Positions 26,150-33,637 of a stretch of DNA of 64,000 nt are shown one piece after another. The stretch is from Trabulsiella odontotermitis (GTDB taxonomy: Bacteria; Pseudomonadota; Gammaproteobacteria; Enterobacterales; Enterobacteriaceae). The notes below the pieces were generated by a model. It was not told the origin of the DNA, did not search any database, and saw nothing but the letters and a program-made list of their open reading frames with translations. Numbering within the stretch: the first letter of the stretch is position 1; the number at the start of each line of letters is the position of its first letter. A program made the position numbers and the translations under genes. The stretch is taken from NCBI RefSeq assembly GCF_030053895.1, contig NZ_CP125781.1, forward strand, positions 2,232,001 to 2,296,000, given 5' to 3'.

Positions 26150-26950
26150 ATGTTGACGACCTTTCCGGAATTACCCGAATCAACGCTAAATGCCGCGAAT
26201 ACGGTCGGCGCCTGGCTGGCGCAGAACGACTATCAACCGCGTCCGCGTCCTGGCGAGGCGGATCTGGTCGTGCTGGCCGGCAACGCGGTGATCCCAACGA
26301 TTGATGCGGCCTGCCAGCTGGTCGCCGGTGGCGAACAAACGCTGCTGATAAGCGGCGGCATTGGCCATTCGACGACGTTTCTGTATGCGGCAATCGCCCG
26401 CCATCCGCGTTACCACAGCATCCGTACCACCGGGCGCGCAGAAGCCGCGATCCTTGCCGATATTGCCCATCAGTTCTGGAATATCCCCCGCGAACGGATG
26501 CTGGTGGAAAGCAAATCGACCAACTGCGGGGAAAATGCGCAATTCACTCGTGCGATGCTCGAAGAGACTGGCATTCACAGTCAGGAAGGCATTGTCGTGC
26601 AGGATCCGACCATGCAGCGGCGCACCATGGCGACCTTTGCCCATGTCTGGCAGGATTGCGACAGCGCGCCAGTGTGGAAAAGCTATCCGGGGCTGACACC
26701 GGTATTGCGTAACGGTGAACACGGGGCGTGTTTCAGCGGCGACAGTACCGGGTTATGGCCGGTGGAGCGCTATCTGTCGCTGATCGTCGGTGAATTACCC
26801 CGCCTGCGTGATGATGAACAAGGCTACGGTCCGCGCGGCAAAGGGTTTATCAGCCACGTGGATATACCTGCTGAGGTGGAGGCTGCCTGGCAGCAATTGC
26901 GCAGCGATGCGTTACTGGTGGAGGCGTTGAAAAGCCGTGCGCTGATGTGA
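26150..26950 (+). CDS. ydcF: YdcF, DUF218 S-adenosylmethionine-binding protein
   Basis: A 266-residue cytosolic DUF218 protein, the E. coli length. The conserved parts are LAGNAVIPTIDAA, ISGGIGHSTTFLY, STNCGENAQF and VQDPTMQRRTMATF. The E. coli crystal structure shows a Rossmann-like fold that binds S-adenosylmethionine, but the reaction is unknown. It ends 45 bp before the convergent gapC stop, with a strong hairpin between. In K-12 aldA lies in that gap; here there is no room for it. Confidence 0.93.
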   Translation: MLTTFPELPESTLNAANTVGAWLAQNDYQPRPRPGEADLVVLAGNAVIPTIDAACQLVAGGEQTLLISGGIGHSTTFLYAAIARHPRYHSIRTTGRAEAAILADIAHQFWNIPRERMLVESKSTNCGENAQFTRAMLEETGIHSQEGIVVQDPTMQRRTMATFAHVWQDCDSAPVWKSYPGLTPVLRNGEHGACFSGDSTGLWPVERYLSLIVGELPRLRDDEQGYGPRGKGFISHVDIPAEVEAAWQQLRSDALLVEALKSRALM

Positions 26951-26966
26951 TCCTGCGGGGAAAACG

Positions 26967-26988
26967 CGGATGGCCTTAGCCATCCGCA
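26967..26988. terminator. Bidirectional terminator hairpin between ydcF and gapC
   Basis: GCGGATGGC and GCCATCCGC form a 9-bp stem with loop CTTA between the convergent stop codons. There is no T tract on either side. Confidence 0.6.
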
Positions 26989-26995
26989 GGGAGGA

Positions 26996-27997
26996 TTACA
27001 GTTTTGCGAACTTATCCAGCACGCGAATCAGCTGGGTGACAAAGCCATATTCGTTGTCGTACCAGGAGACGGTTTTCACCAGTTGCAGATCGCCTGCTTC
27101 GGTGATTTCGGTTTGTGTGGCGTCGAAAATCGAACCGAAATGCGAGCCAACCACGTCTGAAGAGACGATCTCTTCCTCGGTATAGCCGAACGATTCATTA
27201 TTCGCTGTTGCTTTTTTCAGCGCCTGGTGGATCTTATCCACGGTTACTTTCTTCTCCAGAATGGACACCAGTTCGGTGACCGAGCCTGTCTTCACCGGAA
27301 CGCGTTGCGCGTGGCCTTTCAGTTTGCCGCTCAGCGCCGGGATCACCAGACCAATGGCTTTCGCCGCGCCAGTGGTATGCGGAATGACGTTTTCTGCCGC
27401 CGCGCGCGAGGCACGCAGATCTTTACCGCGCGGGCCATCGACCAGCGCCTGGGTACCGGTATAGGCGTGAATAGTAGTCATGGTGCCGAGTTTAATGCCA
27501 AAGGCATCATGCAGCGCTTTCGCCATCGGCGCCAGGCAGTTGGTCGTGCAGGAGGCGACGGAAATAATCGTATCGCTTGCCTCCAGCGTATCGTCGTTAA
27601 CGTTATAGACGATCGTTTTCATTTCCCCTGCCGGGGCAGAAATCAACACTTTTCTCGCACCGGCATCAAGATGCGCTTTGGCTTTGTCTGCCGAGGTATA
27701 GAAACCGGTGCATTCAACAATAATCTCAGCGCCTGATGCTTTCCACGGGATGTTTTTCGCCTCTTTTTCGGCGTAGACGGTGATTTTTTTACCGTCAACG
27801 ATCAGCGCATCTTCGGTGAAATCGACGCTCCATGGGAAAGGGCCATAGTTGCTGTCATGTTTGAGCAGATAGGCCAGCACTTTCGGGGAGGTCAGATCGT
27901 TAATAGCAACCACGTCGGCAGGGCTTTTGACTTCAAGAATACGGCGCAGGACCAGACGGCCGATGCGACCAAAACCGTTAATACCAATTTTACTCAT
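26996..27997 (-). CDS. gapC: GapC, intact second glyceraldehyde-3-phosphate dehydrogenase
   Basis: A complete 333-residue GAPDH. The NAD motif is INGFGRIGRLV. The catalytic Cys150 is in SVASCTTNCLAP and His177 in MTTIHAYTG. It is not GapA: it sits in the K-12 gapC position next to cybB, where K-12 has a gene broken by frameshifts. AAGGAG precedes the ATG. Family knowledge supports glyceraldehyde-3-phosphate oxidation; why a second copy is kept is not visible here. Confidence 0.92.
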   Translation of the reverse strand: MSKIGINGFGRIGRLVLRRILEVKSPADVVAINDLTSPKVLAYLLKHDSNYGPFPWSVDFTEDALIVDGKKITVYAEKEAKNIPWKASGAEIIVECTGFYTSADKAKAHLDAGARKVLISAPAGEMKTIVYNVNDDTLEASDTIISVASCTTNCLAPMAKALHDAFGIKLGTMTTIHAYTGTQALVDGPRGKDLRASRAAAENVIPHTTGAAKAIGLVIPALSGKLKGHAQRVPVKTGSVTELVSILEKKVTVDKIHQALKKATANNESFGYTEEEIVSSDVVGSHFGSIFDATQTEITEAGDLQLVKTVSWYDNEYGFVTQLIRVLDKFAKL

Positions 27998-28187
27998 GGA
28001 TCATCTCCTTCATAACTCAACGAGTCGATATAGTGCACTTCACCAGGCTTAGTTCAGGAAATGGAAATGAGCAACCGGGAAGTGGCAACAGCCTGAAACT
28101 GTTTAGAAATTGGAACGGGAAAGTTAATGAATTCTTAAGAAAAGGCCGTTATGGTAGTCCGGCAACTTCATTCAGCGGGATAATTTT

Positions 28188-28718
28188 ATGCGTGACAAAT
28201 ATTCAGGCTTACAGATTGGCCTTCACTGGTTCGTGTTTTTACTGGTCATCGTGACTTATTGCGCGATGGAACTGCGGGGCTTTTTCCCGCGCGACTATCG
28301 TCCGGTATTTAATATGGTTCACGTTTCCGGCGGGATCTCGATTCTCGTGCTGACAGTGGCGCGTCTGTTGCTCCGCATTAAGCGCCCGGCGCCGCCGATC
28401 GTGCCCAAACCAAAGCCGATGATGACCGGTCTGGCGCATCTCGGGCACCTGGCTATCTATCTGCTGTTCATCGTGCTGCCGGTGATTGGCTTTGTGATGA
28501 TGTACAACCGCGGTAATCCGTGGATTGCCTTTGGCATTTCGATGCCTCATGCGGCCGCGTCGAATTTTGACCTTGCGGACACGCTGGAAGAATATCACGT
28601 CTTTCTGGCGAACCTCGGCTACTGGGTGATCGGCCTGCATGCCGCGGCAGCACTGGCACATCACTACTACTGGCGTGATAACACGCTGTTGCGGATGATG
28701 CCGCGCAAGCGGTCGTGA
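28188..28718 (+). CDS. cybB: CybB, diheme cytochrome b561
   Basis: A 176-residue inner-membrane protein, the E. coli length, with four transmembrane helices and heme-ligand histidines in QIGLHWF, NMVHVSGG and the last helix (GLHAAAALAHHYYW). In E. coli CybB oxidises superoxide and passes the electrons to ubiquinone. It is divergent from gapC across about 190 bp. Positive residues (RKRS) end the cytosolic tail. Confidence 0.94.
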   Translation: MRDKYSGLQIGLHWFVFLLVIVTYCAMELRGFFPRDYRPVFNMVHVSGGISILVLTVARLLLRIKRPAPPIVPKPKPMMTGLAHLGHLAIYLLFIVLPVIGFVMMYNRGNPWIAFGISMPHAAASNFDLADTLEEYHVFLANLGYWVIGLHAAAALAHHYYWRDNTLLRMMPRKRS

Positions 28719-28943
28719 CTGTATTAATGAGGGGGCGGATATTTAACTTTCTCCAAACCCTAATATCCATTCAACATATCTAACAAAAATTTATTGTTCC
28801 GAAAACGCAACGCTGCGTCCTCCTTTTACGGCCTAACCGAATATCCCGAACTCAACTATCATTTCTATGACTCCAGCAGAACCGCGCAGAATTATGCGCA
28901 CCGCTGGTTGGAATAACACCGTAATTTTGAAGAGGAAAGGATA
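28719..28943. other. Intergenic gap between cybB and the YcaC-like gene
   Basis: 225 bp of fairly AT-rich sequence with no open frame that looks coding. K-12 has ydcA and the hokB toxin locus after cybB; I could not find either here. The ribosome site GAGGAAAGG before the next gene is the only clear signal. Confidence 0.5.
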
Positions 28944-29570
28944 ATGTCTTCTAAACCGTATGTACGTCTGGATAAAAATGACGTCGCTGTATTGTTAGTG
29001 GATCATCAGGCGGGATTGCTTTCACTGGTTCGTGATATTGAACCTGACAAATTTAAAAATAACGTGCTGGCACTGGCTGACATGGCGAAGTATTTCAATT
29101 TACCGACCATTCTGACCACCAGTTTTGAAACCGGGCCAAATGGCCCACTGGTGCCGGAATTAAAAGAAATGTTCCCTGAGGCGCCGTTTATCGCGCGTCC
29201 TGGCAACATTAATGCGTGGGATAATGAAGACTTCGTCAAAGCCGTTAAAGCCACCGGTAAAAAACAGCTGCTGATTGCTGGCGTCGTGACCGAAGTCTGC
29301 GTGGCATTCCCGGCACTGTCGGCCATTGAAGAAGGGTTCGACGTGTTTGTAGTAACCGACGCGTCAGGCACTTTTAACGAAATTACCCGTCATTCTGCGT
29401 GGGATCGTATGTCGCAGGCGGGTGTGCAGTTAATGACCTGGTTTGGCGCCGCGTGTGAACTGCATCGTGACTGGCGTAATGATATAGAAGGTCTGGCTAC
29501 GCTGTTCTCTAATCATATTCCTGATTATCGTAACCTGATGACCAGCTATGACAAACTCGCGAACAAATAA
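28944..29570 (+). CDS. YcaC-like cysteine hydrolase (isochorismatase fold)
   Basis: A 208-residue protein, the same length as E. coli YcaC and highly similar to it in sequence. The isochorismatase-like triad is represented by Asp20 (LLVDHQAG), a Lys and Cys119 in VVTEVCVAFPAL. YcaC forms a large ring oligomer and its substrate is unknown. The E. coli ycaC gene is elsewhere on the chromosome, so this is either a second copy or a moved one. It stands alone: a GAGGAAAGG ribosome site before it and a terminator after it. Confidence 0.85.
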   Translation: MSSKPYVRLDKNDVAVLLVDHQAGLLSLVRDIEPDKFKNNVLALADMAKYFNLPTILTTSFETGPNGPLVPELKEMFPEAPFIARPGNINAWDNEDFVKAVKATGKKQLLIAGVVTEVCVAFPALSAIEEGFDVFVVTDASGTFNEITRHSAWDRMSQAGVQLMTWFGAACELHRDWRNDIEGLATLFSNHIPDYRNLMTSYDKLANK

Positions 29571-29585
29571 CTCGTGAGATAATCA

Positions 29586-29612
29586 GGCTTTCCACGCTAT
29601 TGTGGCGAGCCT
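29586..29612 (+). terminator. Terminator after the YcaC-like gene
   Basis: CAGGCTTTCCAC pairs with GTGGCGAGCCTG (two internal mismatches) around GCTATT, followed by TTTGCTTTTTATT. Confidence 0.75.
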
Positions 29613-29827
29613 GTTTGCTTTTTATTCTTCAGCTCTTTCTTAACCCTCAATTATTTAATAAATTCTTACATACAGGCAGAATCAGCCTAAACTGAACAAA
29701 AGAATCATTTCACTCAGTGACAAGTACTGGCGATGTCGACATTCCGAAGCGAGAGAGAATTCCTCCGCTGCGGATAACGCTGTCCGGGGAGTGGTAAAAC
29801 ATTTAATACCCTGCGGGGGAGAAAGTG

Positions 29828-32248
29828 ATGAGATCCTTCAGTCTGCGCTACACAGGCGACAACATTCTTTTTCCTGCACTGGAACAAAGTATGATGGCTG
29901 TGGTGCTGATTAATGAAAAGGATGAGGTTCTTTTTTTTAATCGGTCGGCGGAAAAACTATGGGGATATCAACGCCAGGAAGTCCTTGGAAAAGATGTCTC
30001 CGGGTTGGTGCCGTCTTATTTAAAAGGGATCCATTCCGGTTTCATTAGCCATAACCGTCAGGGCGGTGAGGCGCGGGTCGAAGGCATGAGTCGCGAACTG
30101 CTGCTGGAGCGTAAAGACGGTAGCACCGTCTGGACGCGTTTTTCCCTGTCGAAAGTAGACGTTGGCGGGCGCCTGCATTATCTGGCCCTGGTGCGGGACG
30201 CCAGTATCGATATGGAACGCCAGGAGCAACAGCGCTTACTGATTCTGGCGGTTGACCATGTCGACAGGCCGGTCATTGTGCTGGACACCGGACGGCGCAT
30301 TGTACAGATGAACCGCGCCTTTACCGACATGTTCGGCTACAGCATGAAAGAAGCCGTGTCGCAGACGCTGGACAGCCTGCTCAGACTGGATGAAAACTCA
30401 TCGGTCGATAACCGCGAACGCTTCCATCGCCTGATCTGGCAGGACTCCCACGATTATGACGAGATCCAATTGTTGGGCAACAATGGTCGGCAAATCTGGA
30501 TCAAAGCGTCCACCAGTCCGGTTTACGGGGCAGACAAGCAATTACAGAACATCGTAATGACCTTTTCGGACATTACAGAGGATTTACGTCTCCGGGAGCT
30601 TGAAAAAGACACACTGGCGGCGATGAGCGGTCATCAGTCCTTCCAGGAAACGGGTGAGATAATCTGTCACCACATCGAAAATATCCTGCCGGGAACGGAA
30701 GTCTCGCTGCAATATCTGCGCAACGGCGTGATGACGCCCTGGGCGGCCTCATCGGCGCTCGATCCGGCAACGGAAAACGTGTCTGAGCGCCCGATGTCCA
30801 TTCGCCGTCGTGACGGCATGACCACCGGAATGCTGACGTTCCGAACGCATGAAGGAAAAGAGACCCTCGATTTCGTCGACCGCGTGGCCGACATCAGCAT
30901 TCACTTATGCGCACTGGCTATCGAGCAGGAATACAACCGGCTGCAGATAGAACAACTGGTGCAGTTTGATTCTCTCACCGGCTTACCCAACCGCAACTAC
31001 CTGAATCAGCATATCGACGCGATTTTTGACGATCGCGAAGAGCATCGCCCGGCAGTGTTTGCCGTTTCCGTCGATAACATCCGCGACGTTATTGATGCGA
31101 CAGGCTATTCGGCCACCGAACAGGTGGTGATTTTTTTGGCTAATCGCCTGCTGGCGCTCATCGGCACCGAGGCCTTTCTCAGCCGGATAGAAGGCACGCA
31201 ATTTGTCATTGTCTATACCGACATGGAGATCAGCAACATTACCTGGCTTGCTGAAAAATTAAAAACTATCGTCGCCGAACCGGTGCTGATTAACGAGCAT
31301 GCGTTTCATCTGACGCTCAGTATTGGCATCAGTCACGAGCAGACCCGCGACCGCGATTACCTGATTTCCACAGCGCTCAGCGCGATGGACTCCCGCAGCG
31401 ACGCCGGGGGCAACGGCTGGCGTTTTTTCAACGTCGAAATGAACAAAGTAATCCGCGAACGGGTGCTGATGGGCGCGTCGCTGAAACACGCGATTGCCGA
31501 CGGCACGCTGCGGCTGGTTTATCAACCGCAGATCTTTGCGGTGACCGGTGAGTTGTATGGCTTTGAAGCGCTGGCCCGCTGGCGTGACCCGACCTTTGGC
31601 GATGTGCCGCCTGACCGCTTTATCGCACTGGCGGAAGAGAATGGCGAAATCGAAAACATCGGCAACTGGGTGCTGCGCGAAGCCTGCCGGCAAATTGCCC
31701 AGTGGCGGGACCAGCAGCTCACTGTGCCGACCATCTCCGTCAACCTCTCAGCGCTGCAGTTGCGTAACCGTCATCTTGTGGAGGTGATCCGGGAGGCGCT
31801 GGAAGCCTGGTCGATACCCGGTGATATGCTGACGATTGAAATCACTGAAAGCGGCATGATGGAGCTGGATAAAGAGATGCTGCTGCAGATCCACGAGATC
31901 AGAAAAATGGGAGTCGGTCTCTCCATTGATGATTTCGGGACAGGCTTCTCCGGTCTGTCCCGCCTTGCCAGCATGCCGGTCTCAGAAATCAAAATCGACA
32001 AAAGTTTTATCGCCAAATGCCTGACGGAAAATCGACAGAAAGCATTGCTCGAGGCCATGACCGGGATCGGCAACAGTCTTGATCTCACGGTAGTGGCGGA
32101 AGGGGTGGAAAACCACGAACAGCTTGCCTTTATGCGTTCCATTCATTGCCCGGTGATTCAGGGCTATTATTTTTCCCGGCCGCTACCGGCAGACTCCATT
32201 CCCCAGTGGATGCAGGAATCGCTGCCGGAAATCAAAAATAAGCTCTGA
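29828..32248 (+). CDS. DosP-like heme-PAS c-di-GMP phosphodiesterase
   Basis: An 806-residue protein with two PAS domains (about 10-125 and 130-250), a degenerate GGDEF domain (EGTQF in place of GGDEF) and an intact EAL domain (EAL at 580-582; also SVNLSALQ, EITESGM, IDDFGTGFSGLSRL, IDKSF, VVAEGVEN, QGYYFSRPL). It aligns over its length with E. coli DosP. The heme ligands of DosP are kept with the same 18-residue spacing: His69 in KGIHSG and Met87 in VEGMSRE. It should therefore degrade c-di-GMP under O2, CO or NO control. In K-12 dosP is in an operon with the cyclase dosC, far from here; no cyclase lies nearby. The ATG at 29828 is preferred over the GTG at 29825. Confidence 0.85.
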   Translation: MRSFSLRYTGDNILFPALEQSMMAVVLINEKDEVLFFNRSAEKLWGYQRQEVLGKDVSGLVPSYLKGIHSGFISHNRQGGEARVEGMSRELLLERKDGSTVWTRFSLSKVDVGGRLHYLALVRDASIDMERQEQQRLLILAVDHVDRPVIVLDTGRRIVQMNRAFTDMFGYSMKEAVSQTLDSLLRLDENSSVDNRERFHRLIWQDSHDYDEIQLLGNNGRQIWIKASTSPVYGADKQLQNIVMTFSDITEDLRLRELEKDTLAAMSGHQSFQETGEIICHHIENILPGTEVSLQYLRNGVMTPWAASSALDPATENVSERPMSIRRRDGMTTGMLTFRTHEGKETLDFVDRVADISIHLCALAIEQEYNRLQIEQLVQFDSLTGLPNRNYLNQHIDAIFDDREEHRPAVFAVSVDNIRDVIDATGYSATEQVVIFLANRLLALIGTEAFLSRIEGTQFVIVYTDMEISNITWLAEKLKTIVAEPVLINEHAFHLTLSIGISHEQTRDRDYLISTALSAMDSRSDAGGNGWRFFNVEMNKVIRERVLMGASLKHAIADGTLRLVYQPQIFAVTGELYGFEALARWRDPTFGDVPPDRFIALAEENGEIENIGNWVLREACRQIAQWRDQQLTVPTISVNLSALQLRNRHLVEVIREALEAWSIPGDMLTIEITESGMMELDKEMLLQIHEIRKMGVGLSIDDFGTGFSGLSRLASMPVSEIKIDKSFIAKCLTENRQKALLEAMTGIGNSLDLTVVAEGVENHEQLAFMRSIHCPVIQGYYFSRPLPADSIPQWMQESLPEIKNKL

Positions 32249-32362
32249 TACTTTCCCCTTTCAGAAGCCGCGCGTGGGGCATTGCGGTTTGCATGCCCTG
32301 GCCGTTCAAACTACCATACCCCGGCACCCTCTAACGCAATTTACACAAAGGGAAGAGACAAT

Positions 32363-33481
32363 ATGAAATCACGTGCAGCCGTCGCATTTGGCCCGGGCCA
32401 GCCGCTTAAAATCGTTGAAATAGATGTTGCGCCACCAAAGAAAGGTGAAGTGCTGGTGAAAATCACCCACACCGGCGTTTGCCATACTGACGCGTTTACC
32501 CTGTCGGGCGATGATCCGGAAGGCGTGTTCCCGGCGGTGCTGGGGCATGAAGGGGGCGGAATTGTGGTGGAGGTCGGTGAGGGCGTCACCAGCCTGAAGC
32601 CGGGCGATCACGTTATTCCGCTGTATACCGCCGAATGCGGTGAATGTAAGTTCTGCAAATCCGGCAAAACCAACCTGTGTCAGGCCGTTCGCGCCACCCA
32701 GGGTAAAGGCTTAATGCCGGATGGCACCACCCGTTTTTCTTATAACGGCGAGCCGGTTTATCACTACATGGGCACCAGCACCTTTAGCGAATACACCGTG
32801 TGTGCAGAAATCTCGCTGGCAAAAGTGAATCCGCAGGCGCCGCTGGATAAAGTTTGTCTGCTGGGCTGTGGCGTGACCACCGGCATCGGCGCGGTACACA
32901 ACACCGCAAAAGTGAAAGCGGGCGACACCGTGGCGGTGTTTGGTCTCGGCGGCATTGGTCTGGCGGTGATCCAGGGCGCGGTGCAGGCGAAAGCCGGGCG
33001 CATTATCGCGGTAGACACCAACCCGGAGAAATTTGTCCTCGCGAAAGAGATGGGCGCCACCGATTTCATCAACCCGAAAGATCATGAAAAGCCAATTCAG
33101 GAGGTGATCGTTGAACTCACCGACGGCGGCGTGGACTTCAGCTTTGAATGCATCGGTAACGTAAATGTCATGCGCGCGGCGCTGGAATGCTGCCACAAAG
33201 GCTGGGGCGAAAGCATCATTATTGGTGTGGCAGGCGCGGGTCAGGAGATCCGTACCCGTCCGTTCCAGCTGGTGACCGGCCGCGTCTGGCGTGGTTCAGC
33301 GTTCGGCGGCGTAAAAGGGCGCACGCAGTTGCCAGGCATGGTGGAAGAGGCGATGGCGGGCAAAATTCGTCTCGACCCGTTCATTACTCACCGTCTGCCG
33401 CTCGATCAGATCAACGAAGCCTTTGATTTAATGCATGAAGGCAAGTCTATCCGCACGGTTATCCATTTCGGCGATAACTGA
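32363..33481 (+). CDS. Class III alcohol dehydrogenase / S-(hydroxymethyl)glutathione dehydrogenase (FrmA-like)
   Basis: A 372-residue zinc alcohol dehydrogenase close to E. coli FrmA (369). Catalytic zinc ligands are Cys40, His62 and the Cys of LLGCGVTTG; structural zinc ligands are Cys92, Cys95, Cys98 and Cys106. The NAD loop is FGLGGIGLA. The family oxidises the glutathione adduct of formaldehyde and can reduce S-nitrosoglutathione. There is no frmR or frmB beside it, so it is not the frm operon. A GGAAGAG site precedes the ATG; a strong hairpin follows. Confidence 0.88.
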   Translation: MKSRAAVAFGPGQPLKIVEIDVAPPKKGEVLVKITHTGVCHTDAFTLSGDDPEGVFPAVLGHEGGGIVVEVGEGVTSLKPGDHVIPLYTAECGECKFCKSGKTNLCQAVRATQGKGLMPDGTTRFSYNGEPVYHYMGTSTFSEYTVCAEISLAKVNPQAPLDKVCLLGCGVTTGIGAVHNTAKVKAGDTVAVFGLGGIGLAVIQGAVQAKAGRIIAVDTNPEKFVLAKEMGATDFINPKDHEKPIQEVIVELTDGGVDFSFECIGNVNVMRAALECCHKGWGESIIIGVAGAGQEIRTRPFQLVTGRVWRGSAFGGVKGRTQLPGMVEEAMAGKIRLDPFITHRLPLDQINEAFDLMHEGKSIRTVIHFGDN

Positions 33482-33486
33482 TCCTC

Positions 33487-33513
33487 GCGCCAGCGGAGTT
33501 GTTCCGCTGGCGC
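33487..33513 (+). terminator. Strong hairpin after the FrmA-like gene
   Basis: GCGCCAGCGGA and TCCGCTGGCGC form a perfect 11-bp stem with loop GTTGT, followed by TTCAT. It separates the dehydrogenase from trg. Confidence 0.7.
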
Positions 33514-33564
33514 TTCATAAATTAAATGTCGAAGTGTGACCTGTGTAGCGATTTTAGCGGTAAT

Positions 33565-33587
33565 TAAACCTGCTAAACAGCCGATGA
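33565..33587 (+). promoter_or_regulatory. Sigma-28 (FliA) promoter of trg
   Basis: TAAA (33565-33568), an 11-base spacer, then GCCGATGA (33580-33587): seven of eight to the FliA -10 element GCCGATAA. It lies about 50 bp before the chemoreceptor start. Chemoreceptor genes are flagellar class III genes, which fits. Confidence 0.75.
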
Positions 33588-33637
33588 CAATCTTACGGGC
33601 GTGTTTGTGCGCATTTTACTATAAGAGAGTCAAGGTC

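Noticed and set aside
28751..28763. The 12-mer CTCCAAACCCTA after cybB also occurs, inverted, in the Hok-like leader near 19667
   Set aside because: In K-12 hokB lies after cybB, so a relic was considered, but no Hok frame or longer match was found around it.
33485..33637. Search for the RydC small RNA near trg
   Set aside because: RydC lies in this general area in K-12 as I recall it, but its pseudoknot sequence was not seen.
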